A stretch of DNA of 8,949 nt from contig JANNGZ010000425.1 of NCBI GenBank assembly GCA_031404155.1, forward strand, positions 1 through 8,949, in the 5' to 3' direction. Positions within the stretch are counted from its first letter, which is position 1. The number at the start of each line of letters is the position of its first letter. The DNA comes from JANNGZ01 sp031404155 (GTDB taxonomy: Bacteria > Pseudomonadota > Gammaproteobacteria > Burkholderiales > Burkholderiaceae_C). Position numbers and translations under genes: made by a program. Below are positions 1 through 6,153 of the stretch, piece after piece. The notes beneath the pieces were generated by a model, which worked only from the letters and a program-made list of their open reading frames with translations, did not search any database and had not been told where the DNA came from.

Positions 1-300
1 GGTTTCAACGACTACGTTGAAGCGGCCGATGGCGTCGAGGCATTGCAGAAGTTTGATCAATCCATCCACTTCATCATTACGGACTGGAACATGCCGAACA
101 TGAGCGGCACGGAACTGGCGAAAGCCATTCGTGCGCGTGAAGACGGCAAGAATGTTCCGGTGTTGATGGTGACCGCGCGCTCCGTGCGCGATGACATTCT
201 AGCGGCCATGGAAGCCGGTGTAAACAACTACATCGTCAAGCCATTCACCCCGCAAGTGCTCAAGGAAAAAATTGACGCACTCCTGCCGGCGGCCGCCTGA
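1..300 (+). CDS. cheY: CheY-like response regulator, 5' end cut by window edge
   Basis: The open frame runs from base 1 to a TGA at 298-300 and gives the last 99 residues of a single receiver domain. The phospho-acceptor aspartate is in TDWNMPNMSG (D28 of the fragment). The switch threonine follows in VLMVTA (T58), and the conserved lysine is in YIVKPF (K80). No output domain follows and the protein ends just after the final receiver helix, as expected for a stand-alone CheY of about 125 residues. The acidic pocket near the N-terminus lies outside the window. In this family the phosphorylated form carries the signal from the CheA kinase, usually to the flagellar motor switch. The DWNMPNM and VNNYIVKPFT wording fits chemotaxis CheY better than transcriptional regulators, but a non-chemotaxis single-domain regulator is possible. 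GC is about 55%, clearly below the rest of the window. An internal TTG at 43 is not a credible start. Confidence 0.8.
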   Translation, partial: GFNDYVEAADGVEALQKFDQSIHFIITDWNMPNMSGTELAKAIRAREDGKNVPVLMVTARSVRDDILAAMEAGVNNYIVKPFTPQVLKEKIDALLPAAA

Positions 301-304
301 TTCC

Positions 305-420
305 ATGTCTGCCATGACTACCAATCGCACGCAGGAAGTGTTGTACGAATCGGAGGCCGCCCTCCGCCTCGTCGATCACGAACTGAATGAATTGCATGAA
401 GTGCAGACGCACGAAGCGCT
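305..420 (+). pseudogene. N-terminal fragment of an unidentified gene behind cheY, broken at ~420
   Basis: An ATG at 305 (or the in-frame ATG at 314) follows the cheY stop by four bases, as a co-transcribed gene would. About 39 codons read as a plausible polar, probably helical N-terminus (for example TQEVLYESEAALRLVDHELN). After that the frame enters sequence that is the antisense of another gene and becomes arginine-rich nonsense, ending at a TGA at 470-472. The real coding part therefore seems to stop close to base 420. I do not recognise the protein. Its place behind cheY makes a chemotaxis partner conceivable, but no CheZ, CheX or other family motif is visible. No strong ribosome binding site precedes either ATG, so it may be translated by coupling to cheY. 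GC of this stretch is about 55%, matching cheY and not the DNA to its right. Confidence 0.5.
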
Positions 421-425
421 CCGGC
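412..425. other. Breakpoint joining two truncated genes tail to tail
   Basis: Left of here the + strand codes the start of the gene behind cheY. Right of here the minus strand codes the start of a Bug/TctC receptor. On the minus strand the last residues that fit the Bug family are the alanines after GGPTDK (codons 40-41, bases 423-428); codon 42 (420-422) is glycine where the family has arginine. Both genes lose their 3' parts at this point, and GC shifts from about 55% to above 60%. No transposase, target-site duplication or IS end is visible. A real recombination junction and an assembly chimera explain the sequence equally well. Confidence 0.6.
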
Positions 426-545
426 CGCCTTGTCGGTGGGGCCGCCGGCGGCGAAAGGCACCACGATCGTGACCGGCTTATCCGGGTAGTCGGCGAAGGC
501 GGAGGTGGCGGCCAGCACAGCGGCGGCGCAGAGCAGTTTTTTCAT
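421..545 (-). pseudogene. Bug/TctC-family periplasmic solute receptor, N-terminal fragment only
   Basis: Read on the minus strand from ATG at 545. Residues 1-18 form a classic Sec signal peptide (KK near the start, an alanine/leucine core, likely cleavage after SAFA). The mature start follows as DYPDKPVTIVVPFAAGGPTD, the N-terminal signature of Bug (TctC-like) receptors. These proteins bind small carboxylates or similar ligands in the periplasm and are very numerous in Burkholderiales. About 41 codons are intact, against a usual length near 320 residues. After that the frame runs into the antisense of the neighbouring + strand gene and stops at 318. The cysteine at position 6 is not in a lipobox. 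The gene starts 104 bases beyond the stop of the PaaK-like gene on the same strand, so it could be the last gene of that operon or have its own promoter. The fragment cannot make a working receptor. Confidence 0.8.
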
Positions 546-554
546 GGTCAGGGA

Positions 555-559
555 CTCCT
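555..559 (-). promoter_or_regulatory. Ribosome binding site of the Bug receptor fragment
   Basis: The minus strand reads AGGAG here, nine bases before the ATG at 545. It supports that start and shows the 5' end of the gene is intact although its 3' end is lost. I see no convincing -35/-10 pair in the 104-base gap 546-649, and no hairpin followed by a T-run. Confidence 0.6.
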
Positions 560-649
560 GTCGAACAAGCGGGGACTGATGGAACGCCGATGCTAGTGCC
601 CGCCGCTGTCAGGGTTTGTCGGGAAGTACGTAGCCGCCGGGATCCCTCT

Positions 650-1921
650 CTACTCGTACTTGCGCGCGTCCTCGATCACCTTGCCGTCGTTGGGCAGCGC
701 GCCGGGCGCCACCAGCTCGACATCGGCGCGCAGCTTGGTCACGTCACGTGTGGTCGTGGCGATGCGCTCGGCCAGGCCCTCGGGGGTGCCACTGGATTCC
801 ACCCGCAGGGTCATGCGGTCGTTGGCCATTTCGCCGCTCACCACCAGCCGCGCGCGGCCCAGGCCCGGGTGGCGCGACAGGATCTCGGCCACCTGGCTCG
901 GGTGCACGAACATGCCGCGCACCTTGGCGGTCTGGTCGGCGCGCCCCATCCAGCCCTTGATGCGTGTGTTGCTGCGGCCGCTGGGGCAGCGGCCGTGCAG
1001 CACCGCAGAGAGGTCGCCGGTGCCGAAGCGGAGCAGCGGGTAGTCCGGATTCAACGAGGTGACCACCACCTCGCCGACATCGCCCTCGGGTACCGGGTCG
1101 CCGGTGCCGGGGCGGACGATCTCGACGATGACCGCCTCGTCGAGGACGAGGCCTTCGCGCGCCGCGGTTTCGTAGGCGATCAGGCCGACATCCGCGGTGG
1201 CATAGGCCTGGTAGCCCTCGATACCGCGCTCGCGCAGCCAGTCACGCAAAGACGGCGGGAAGGCCTCGCCGCTGACCAGCGCCTTCTTCAGCCCGGGCAG
1301 CGCCAGGCCCGCTTCGGCCGCTTTTTCGATCGCGATGCGCAGGAAGCTCGGGGTGCCGGTGTAGCCGTCGGGCTTTAGCTCGCTCATCGCCTGCAATTGC
1401 AGTTCGGTGTTGCCGACGCCGCCGGCAAAGACGGTGCAGCCAAGCGCGAGCGCGCCGGTTTCCATCATCGAACCGGCAGGTGTGAGGTGGTAGCTGAAGC
1501 TGTTGTGGATCAGGTCGCCGGCACGGAAGCCGGCGGCGAAGAGTGCGCGGGCCACGCGCCAGTAGTCGGCGGCCAGGCCTTCGGGTTCGTAGATCGGGCC
1601 GGGCGACTGAAAGACACGCCGCGCGCCGCGCTTGACACCCCAGCCGATCGGCGAAAAACCGCCGAAGGGGTCGCCCTGCGTTTTTGCATCGGCGAGGCCG
1701 GCGCGCTGGCGCTGGTGCAATTCGGCCTTGCGCATCACCGGCAGCTGCGCCAGCGCCGAGCGCGAAGTGACCGCCTTGGCGTCGATGCCCGCGAGCCACT
1801 CGGCGCCGACGCGGGTGGCGGTTTTGGTCTGGGCCACCTGCGCCGGCAGCGCCGCCATCAAGGCGGACTCGCGCGCCGCCGGGTCGCGCGTTTCCAGCGC
1901 GTCGTAGAAAGAATCGTTCAT
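650..1921 (-). CDS. PaaK-like AMP-binding protein (phenylacetate-CoA ligase family) with altered P-loop
   Basis: 423 residues, close to the usual length of PaaK-type ligases, which activate aromatic acids to CoA thioesters through an acyl-adenylate. Family features visible in order: the DYWRVARALFAAGFRAGD region after the P-loop (119-136), GGVGNTELQLQ (167-177), YTGTPSF (187-193), YATADVG (240-246) in the place of the aromatic/acidic A5 motif, FGTGDL (299-304) as the A7 motif, and the hinge region GRADQTAKVRG (326-336) leading to the small C-terminal domain. The C-terminus has DGKVIED (412-418), where a catalytic lysine could sit. Oddity: where PaaK has SSGTTGKP this protein has QSPGPIYEP (105-113), without the glycine/threonine-rich loop that holds the ATP phosphates. 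The A5 glutamate is also replaced by aspartate. The start ATG overlaps the stop of the YjbR-family gene as ATGA, so translation is probably coupled. The fold assignment is firm; substrate and activity are unknown. An aromatic or other carboxylate matching the upstream importer is the natural guess. Confidence 0.8.
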   Translation of the reverse strand: MNDSFYDALETRDPAARESALMAALPAQVAQTKTATRVGAEWLAGIDAKAVTSRSALAQLPVMRKAELHQRQRAGLADAKTQGDPFGGFSPIGWGVKRGARRVFQSPGPIYEPEGLAADYWRVARALFAAGFRAGDLIHNSFSYHLTPAGSMMETGALALGCTVFAGGVGNTELQLQAMSELKPDGYTGTPSFLRIAIEKAAEAGLALPGLKKALVSGEAFPPSLRDWLRERGIEGYQAYATADVGLIAYETAAREGLVLDEAVIVEIVRPGTGDPVPEGDVGEVVVTSLNPDYPLLRFGTGDLSAVLHGRCPSGRSNTRIKGWMGRADQTAKVRGMFVHPSQVAEILSRHPGLGRARLVVSGEMANDRMTLRVESSGTPEGLAERIATTTRDVTKLRADVELVAPGALPNDGKVIEDARKYE

Positions 1922-2268
1922 GACAACAACTCCTTTTGCAGCGCCTTGGGCAGCTTCGCCAGCACCAGGGCGTGCGAGCGCTCGACCAGCGCCTTCAGTT
2001 CGGGCAGCGGCAGCGCCTTGGGGTTGCTCAACTGGACCCATTTGGCGCGTGCGAGATACGGTGCCGGCGCCAGGCCCGCCAGCCCGCTGAGTTCGAGAAA
2101 GCGGTGCTCGTCGACCTTGAACGAGCAGCCGCTCCAGCGGCCCGGCTCGGGCCCGCCGACGAGGAACATCTTGCCGCCGACGCTGGCCACCCAATCGACG
2201 CCCCATTTGATGTCGGTGGTGGCGCCGGGCAGGGTGAGCGCGTGTTTGCGCAGCGCCAGAAAACTCAT
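1918..2268 (-). CDS. MmcQ/YjbR-family protein
   Basis: 116 residues, the normal size for the MmcQ/YjbR (DUF419) family, small CyaY-like alpha/beta proteins often labelled DNA-binding, though their function is poorly established. Recognisable parts are the N-terminal LTLPGATTDIKWG (11-23), the strand pair around SVGGKMFLVGG (29-39), CSFKVDE (48-54), and the typical APAPYLARAKWVQL (67-80) before the C-terminal helix. I chose the ATG at 2268 because the family signature begins right after it, a GGAG lies six bases before it, and it overlaps the stop of the upstream gene as ATGA. A longer frame reaching back to 2454 is only the out-of-frame reading of that upstream gene. Its own stop overlaps the ATG of the PaaK-like gene in the same way, so three genes are translationally chained. 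Its role in a transport and CoA-ligation operon is not known. Confidence 0.82.
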   Translation of the reverse strand: MSFLALRKHALTLPGATTDIKWGVDWVASVGGKMFLVGGPEPGRWSGCSFKVDEHRFLELSGLAGLAPAPYLARAKWVQLSNPKALPLPELKALVERSHALVLAKLPKALQKELLS

Positions 2269-2570
2269 TCCTCGCTCCAGCGTGCAACGCGGCGCTTGAT
2301 CTCGTCGAGTGCGCTGCGCACCTCGGTGTTGCTTTTGAGCCGGCGCGGCTCCCACTCGGGGCTGACCGCGGGCCGCTTGGCCAGGCGCAGCTTGAGCGCC
2401 GCGCTGCCGTCCACCGTTTCGAGGCCAAGCTCGACGGCCGCGCGGCCCTTCCACTCGAAGGCCGCACCGCGCTCGCTGAACACACGCAACGCTCGCAGGT
2501 CGCGCTTCAAGCGCTCCAGCGCCTCGTCGGGCTTGAATGGGGGCGGCGCAAATTCGGGTTCGTCAGGCAT
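2265..2570 (-). CDS. Hypothetical protein, 101 aa, unrecognised
   Basis: I do not recognise this protein. It starts MPDEPEF at the ATG at 2570, with AAGG about nine bases upstream, and ends on a TGA that overlaps the next ATG. It is hydrophilic and highly charged, without signal peptide, membrane segment or cysteine. A proline-rich start (EFAPPPFKP, 6-14) is followed by a probable helix (DEALERLKRDLRAL, 15-28), a region with alternating hydrophobic residues that may form strands (38-64), and a basic C-terminal helix (LDEIKRRVARW, 88-98). A frame extension to 2651 would need a TTG start without a ribosome binding site and overlap the livF stop, so I rejected it. The 77-base gap to livF and the ATGA overlap with the YjbR-family gene suggest it belongs to the operon. 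A cytoplasmic accessory role is all that can be inferred. Confidence 0.65.
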   Translation of the reverse strand: MPDEPEFAPPPFKPDEALERLKRDLRALRVFSERGAAFEWKGRAAVELGLETVDGSAALKLRLAKRPAVSPEWEPRRLKSNTEVRSALDEIKRRVARWSEE

Positions 2571-2636
2571 GGCAATGACCTTCGGGATACGAAATCCGAA
2601 GCAGGTGGAGAAGACCGCGACGGCGAGCCCGCGGGC

Positions 2637-2649
2637 GAGCGCTGCGCTC
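2637..2649. repeat. Small palindrome at the livF stop codon
   Basis: GAGCGC and GCGCTC flank a single base, overlapping the last codon and the stop of livF. A second 10-base palindrome, GCCCGCGGGC, lies at 2627-2636 directly beside it. On the transcribed strand no T-run follows, so this is not a standard intrinsic terminator. It may only slow 3' exonuclease decay or have no role. Confidence 0.3.
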
Positions 2650-3454
2650 AAGCCAGCCAGCGCTTGCGCCGCTTGTAGCTCTTCACATCCTTGAAGCTCT
2701 TCCTGTCGCCGCCGCCCATGCCGAGATAGAACTCCTTCACGTCCTCGTTCTCGCGCAGGTCCTTGGCCACACCGTCCATCACCACACGCCCGTTTTCCAG
2801 GATGTAGCCGTAGTCGGCATAACGCAGCGCCATGTTGGTGTTCTGCTCGGCGAGCAGGAAGGTCACCCCTTCGCGCTGGTTCAGGTCCTTGACGATCTCG
2901 AACACCTCTTCGACGATCTGCGGCGCCAGGCCCATGCTCGGCTCATCGAGCAGCACCATGTTCGGCTCGGCCATCAGCGCGCGGCCGATCGCGCACATCT
3001 GCTGCTCGCCGCCGGAGGTGTACGCGGCCTGGCTGCTACGGCGTGTCTTCAGCCGCGGGAAGTAGTTGTAGACCTTGTCCAGCGTGGCGGCCACGGCCGC
3101 CTTGCCGTCCTTGCGCGTGTAGGCGCCGGTCATCAGGTTGTCCTCGATGGTCAGGTGGGCAAAGCAATGCCGGCCCTCCATCACCTGGATCACGCCGCGC
3201 TCCACCATGTCGGCAGTGGACAGCGCCTGGATGCGCTCGCCGCGCAACTCGATGCTGCCCTTGGTCACTTCACCCCGTTCACCCGCGAGCAGGTTGCTCA
3301 CCGCGCGCAGCGTGGTCGTCTTGCCCGCGCCGTTGCCGCCGAGCAACGCCACGATGCCGCGCTCGGGCACCTGCAAGGACACGCCCTTGAGCACCAGGAT
3401 CACGTGGTTGTAGATGACCTCGATGCCGTTGACGTTGAGGATGATGTTCGACAT
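2648..3454 (-). CDS. livF: Branched-chain-amino-acid-type ABC transporter ATPase LivF
   Basis: 268 residues. ATPase subunit that pairs with LivG below the LivH/LivM pore and powers uptake at the inner membrane. Walker A is GGNGAGKTT (39-47), the Q-loop region is VIQVMEGRHCF (88-98), the ABC signature is TSGGEQQM (146-153), and Walker B is MVLLDEPSMGL (166-176). The LAEQN that follows (201-205) is the LivF form of the H-loop, which lacks the histidine in this subfamily. The signature has threonine where most LivF proteins have leucine. The C-terminus ends in a basic tail (RKSFKDVKSYKRRKRW, 251-266) beyond the usual end of about 235-240 residues. The start at 3454 is chosen because homology begins at SNIILNVNG; a more upstream ATG at 3499 would translate part of a hairpin repeat. 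The ribosome binding site is weak (GAGG about 10-12 bases upstream). The gene is separated from the binding-protein gene by a 179-base gap full of inverted repeats. Confidence 0.93.
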   Translation of the reverse strand: MSNIILNVNGIEVIYNHVILVLKGVSLQVPERGIVALLGGNGAGKTTTLRAVSNLLAGERGEVTKGSIELRGERIQALSTADMVERGVIQVMEGRHCFAHLTIEDNLMTGAYTRKDGKAAVAATLDKVYNYFPRLKTRRSSQAAYTSGGEQQMCAIGRALMAEPNMVLLDEPSMGLAPQIVEEVFEIVKDLNQREGVTFLLAEQNTNMALRYADYGYILENGRVVMDGVAKDLRENEDVKEFYLGMGGGDRKSFKDVKSYKRRKRWLA

Positions 3455-3474
3455 GGACAAACCGCCTCGAAAAG

Positions 3475-3613
3475 CTCGTCGAAGCGCCGCAGGCGACACT
3501 TCGACGAGGGCTCCGAAGGAGCCCCCTCAAGGAGGGGGTTGGGGGAGCCAAAAACACCCCTCCCGATTGGCGGGAGGGGAAGGGGTGGGAGCGAAGCCCG
3601 CCGCCCGCGGCGG
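3475..3613. repeat. Cluster of inverted repeats between the binding-protein gene and livF
   Basis: Five potential hairpins lie in about 140 bases. At 3475-3484 CTCGTCGAAG pairs perfectly with 3499-3508, enclosing a smaller stem CGCC/GGCG (3485-3495). At 3508-3514 GGGCTCC pairs with GGAGCCC (3518-3524). At 3522-3528 CCCCCTC pairs with GAGGGGG (3532-3538). At 3557-3565 CCCCTCCCG pairs with CGGGAGGGG (3571-3579). At 3598-3604 CCGCCGC pairs with GCGGCGG (3607-3613). Adjacent stems share bases, so they are partly mutually exclusive. No T-run follows on the transcribed strand. The look is that of a dispersed intergenic palindromic element. By analogy with REP elements it could stabilise the upstream binding-protein mRNA and lower livF expression; this is inference. 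Confidence 0.7.
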
Positions 3614-3633
3614 ACAAGTGGTCGAGACGGGCA

Positions 3634-4971
3634 CTAACTCTGACAGTCCTCAGGCGTCCGACGAGTGATCTTCTTCTCCGCCGCGTACTTGTCCGCCGCC
3701 GCCTTGATCATCGGTTTGATGATCGACTCGTCCGACTGGTACCAGTCGGAGGTGAAATTCCACTTCGCACCGTCCCACGCGTGGATGCGCGCCCAGGTGG
3801 CGCCACGGTGATCGGCGCACGAAGTGCTGATCGGCCGCATCACGCCGGCGAAGCCCAACGCGTCGAGTTTCTTCTGGTCGAGCGCCAGGTTCTCGTAGCC
3901 CCAGCGAGCCTGTTCGCCGGTGATTACCTTGCCCTTGCCGTAGCGCTCCTGCGCGCGGCGCACGCCTTCCACCGAAAGCATCGCTGCCGTCAACCCGCGC
4001 ATGTAGAGCACCTGACCGACTTCCTCCTTCGGTCCCGTGCCCTGGCCCTTGCCGTGAAGCGACTCGAGCACCTCCTTGACGACTTTCGAGTTCGGCTCGG
4101 CGCCATGCTGCAGCGCCAGGCCGCTATAGCCCTTGGCACCGTCGCCTATGTCCTTGACGTCCGGCTCAGCGGCGGCCCACCACACGCCGTACATCTTTTC
4201 ACGGGGGTAGCCGGTGGCCACGGCTTCCTTCAGGGCGGTTGAGTTCATGACGCCCCAGCCCCACAACAGCACATAGTCGGGCCGCTGCTGGCGGATCTGC
4301 AACCAGGCCGACTTCTGCTCGATGCCTGGGTTGGCGACCGGAATCGTTGTCAGCTCGAAGCCGTGCATCTTGCTGCGCTCGGCGAGCAGGGGAATCGGCT
4401 CTTTGCCGAACGGGCTGTCGTGGTACAGGTGCACGAATTTCTTGCCCTTCAGCTTGTCCCAGCCGCCTTCCTTCTTGGCGATGTGCTGCAGGATGATGTC
4501 TGCCGCGTCCCAATAAGTTCCGGTGAGCGGAAAGTTCCACTTGAAGACGTTGCCATCCACGCTTTCGCTGCGGCCATAGCCTGCGGTGATGAGCGGGATC
4601 TTGTCGGCGGGGGCCTTCTCGGTCAGGGCGAAGGTGATGCCGGTAGACAGGGTGTGGAAGACGGTGGCGCCGCCGTGCTTGCCCTTCAGGCGCTCGTAGC
4701 ACTCGACACCCTTGTCGGCTGCGTATTGCGTGTCGCACTCCTCCCAGATGACCTTGACGCCATTGATGCCGCCGCGCGCGTTGGTGAGCTTCAGGTAGTC
4801 GACGTAGCCGTTGGCAAACGGAATGCCGTTGGGTGCGAATGCGCCAGTCCGGTACACCATCGCCGGGAAGAACTGCTCCTTGGCCTGCGCGAAGGCAGCC
4901 GGGGCCATGGCCAGACCGACCAAGCCTGCGCCGGCGAGGGCCACGGCGATTTTTAGGGACTTCAACTTCAT
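3634..4971 (-). CDS. Periplasmic substrate-binding protein of a HAAT/branched-chain-type ABC transporter
   Basis: 445 residues of the type I periplasmic binding fold (Peripla_BP_6, LivK-like), which captures the substrate in the periplasm and hands it to LivH/LivM. Residues 1-28 are a Sec signal peptide (KLKSLK, hydrophobic core, cleavage after PAAFA). Family landmarks are GIPFANGYVDYLKLTNARGG (49-68), TGITFALTEK (110-119), VHLYHDSPFGKEP (180-192) and YVLLWGWG (233-240). Cysteines C79 and C91 sit near the first lobe, as the disulfide does in LivK-type proteins; C385 and C443 are additional. It is longer than typical LivK proteins (about 370-390), mainly in the C-terminal part rich in tryptophan and aromatics (393-411). 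The ATG at 4971 is chosen because AGGAGG precedes it; a frame extension to 4998 would cover that site. Position between livM and livF and the nearby ligases suggest a carboxylic acid ligand rather than leucine, but the ligand is not readable. Confidence 0.9.
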   Translation of the reverse strand: MKLKSLKIAVALAGAGLVGLAMAPAAFAQAKEQFFPAMVYRTGAFAPNGIPFANGYVDYLKLTNARGGINGVKVIWEECDTQYAADKGVECYERLKGKHGGATVFHTLSTGITFALTEKAPADKIPLITAGYGRSESVDGNVFKWNFPLTGTYWDAADIILQHIAKKEGGWDKLKGKKFVHLYHDSPFGKEPIPLLAERSKMHGFELTTIPVANPGIEQKSAWLQIRQQRPDYVLLWGWGVMNSTALKEAVATGYPREKMYGVWWAAAEPDVKDIGDGAKGYSGLALQHGAEPNSKVVKEVLESLHGKGQGTGPKEEVGQVLYMRGLTAAMLSVEGVRRAQERYGKGKVITGEQARWGYENLALDQKKLDALGFAGVMRPISTSCADHRGATWARIHAWDGAKWNFTSDWYQSDESIIKPMIKAAADKYAAEKKITRRTPEDCQS

Positions 4972-4976
4972 ATCTG

Positions 4977-4982
4977 CCTCCT
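4977..4982 (-). promoter_or_regulatory. Consensus ribosome binding site of the binding-protein gene
   Basis: The minus strand reads AGGAGG, five bases before the ATG at 4971. It is the strongest ribosome binding site in the window, in keeping with the excess of binding protein over membrane subunits that such transporters usually need. It rules out the in-frame start at 4998. Confidence 0.75.
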
Positions 4983-4994
4983 GGGGTGGAAAGA

Positions 4995-5007
4995 GCACTT
5001 CAAGTGC
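4995..5007. repeat. 13-base palindrome in the leader of the binding-protein gene
   Basis: GCACTT and AAGTGC flank one central base in the 99-base gap between livM and the binding-protein gene, just upstream of its ribosome binding site. It could be a small operator or mRNA hairpin. I found no convincing -35/-10 pair around it, so an internal promoter is not shown. Confidence 0.3.
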
Positions 5008-5070
5008 GGTGCAAACTCGTGACGGATGAAACGTGCGCGGGCGCCTGGGGTTTCATGGGGTAAACGCGGG

Positions 5071-6147
5071 TCAGTGCGGGAATGGCCACAGGCGCATCTT
5101 TTCCTTTCCGATCGACCACAGCCGCGCCAGCCCGTGCGGCTCGACGATCAGGAAGAAGACGATGAGTGCGCCGAAGATCATCAGTTCGGTGTGCGAGATG
5201 GCGGCCGTGCTGATCGTCACGCCGAACAGCGCGCCCAGCGCAGGCAGGGCCCGGTTCAAGAAGATCGGCAGGATCACGATGAACCCGGCGCCGAAGAAGC
5301 TGCCCATGATCGAACCCAGGCCGCCGATGATGATCATGAACAGCAACTGGAACGAGCGGTCGATCGAGAACGCCGCCGGCTCCCATGAGCCCAGGTGAAC
5401 GAAGCCCCACAGCCCGCCGGCCACGCCGACGATGAACGAGCTGACCGCAAACGCGGTGAGCTTGGCGTACACCGGGCGGATGCCGATCACGGCAGCAGCC
5501 ACGTCCATATCGCGGATCGCCATCCACTCGCGGCCGATGTGGCCGCGCACCAGGTTCTTCGCCAGCACCGCGAATGTGATCACCACGGCCAGGCAGAACA
5601 GGTACTTCTGGAGCGGCGAGTCCACGGCCAGACCGAATACCTCCAGGTTGGACACCGAGACCGAACCCGACGACGAGTCGTTGGTGAACCACTTGATTCG
5701 CAGGAAGGCCCAGTCGACAAAGAACTGCGCGGCCAGTGTGGCCACAGCCAGGTACAGGCCCTTGATACGCAGCGATGGAATGCCGAACAGCACGCCGACA
5801 ACCGTGGCGCACGCGCCACCGAGCAGCAGCGAGGCCAACAACGGCATGCCTTCGATGCGCACCTGGAAGTTGTAGGCGGCGTAAGCGCCGACGGCCATGA
5901 AGGCGCCGGTGCCGAGCGAAATCTGGCCGCAATAGCCGACCAGGATATTCAGCCCCAGGGCGGCCAGCGCCAGGATCAGGAACGGGATCAGGATGGCGCG
6001 AAACATATATTCGTCGGCCAGCAGCGGCACACCGACCACCGCGAAGGCCAACAGCAGGCCGATCGCGATGCGGTCTTGCGCGATCGGGAAGACTTGGCCG
6101 TCGGAGCGGTAGCTGGTCTTGAACTGGCCGTTTTCGCGGTAGAGCAT
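5071..6147 (-). CDS. livM: Branched-chain-type ABC transporter permease LivM
   Basis: 358 residues, an inner-membrane permease that forms the translocation pore with LivH. A hydrophilic N-terminal stretch of about 25 residues precedes several hydrophobic segments (roughly 27-45, 51-70, 81-93, 102-122, 131-148, 182-196, 229-250, 267-296, 300-316, 322-336). The LivM hallmark GYCGQISLGTGAFMAVGAY is at 71-89, the EAA-like cytoplasmic loop that contacts the ATPases is at about 204-223 (IGREWMAIRDMDVAAAVIGI), GGLGSIMGSFFGA is at 275-287, and the late EPHGL is at 336-340. The start is fixed by AAGGAG at 6154-6159, six bases before the ATG. The 18-base gap behind livH indicates co-transcription. The substrate path cannot be deduced from the sequence. 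Confidence 0.93.
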   Translation of the reverse strand: MLYRENGQFKTSYRSDGQVFPIAQDRIAIGLLLAFAVVGVPLLADEYMFRAILIPFLILALAALGLNILVGYCGQISLGTGAFMAVGAYAAYNFQVRIEGMPLLASLLLGGACATVVGVLFGIPSLRIKGLYLAVATLAAQFFVDWAFLRIKWFTNDSSSGSVSVSNLEVFGLAVDSPLQKYLFCLAVVITFAVLAKNLVRGHIGREWMAIRDMDVAAAVIGIRPVYAKLTAFAVSSFIVGVAGGLWGFVHLGSWEPAAFSIDRSFQLLFMIIIGGLGSIMGSFFGAGFIVILPIFLNRALPALGALFGVTISTAAISHTELMIFGALIVFFLIVEPHGLARLWSIGKEKMRLWPFPH

Positions 6148-6153
6148 GTTCTT

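Noticed and set aside
318..472. Short fusion proteins reading across base 420 on either strand
   Set aside because: Each combines a real N-terminus with antisense of the other gene; the tails are low-complexity and not family-like, so these are by-products of the join.
590..1378. 262-codon + strand frame opposite the PaaK-like gene
   Set aside because: Antisense of a recognised gene; composition is alanine/histidine/arginine-rich and no family is seen.
2571..2651. N-terminal extension of the 101-aa protein to a TTG at 2651
   Set aside because: Needs a rare start without ribosome binding site and overlaps the livF stop; the ATG at 2570 has an AAGG upstream.
3455..3499. Longer livF start at 3499
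   Set aside because: The extra 15 codons come from the hairpin repeat and have no similarity to LivF N-termini.
3522..3579. Rho-independent terminator after the binding-protein gene
   Set aside because: The GC-rich stems are there, but no T-run follows on the transcribed strand and livF lies immediately downstream.
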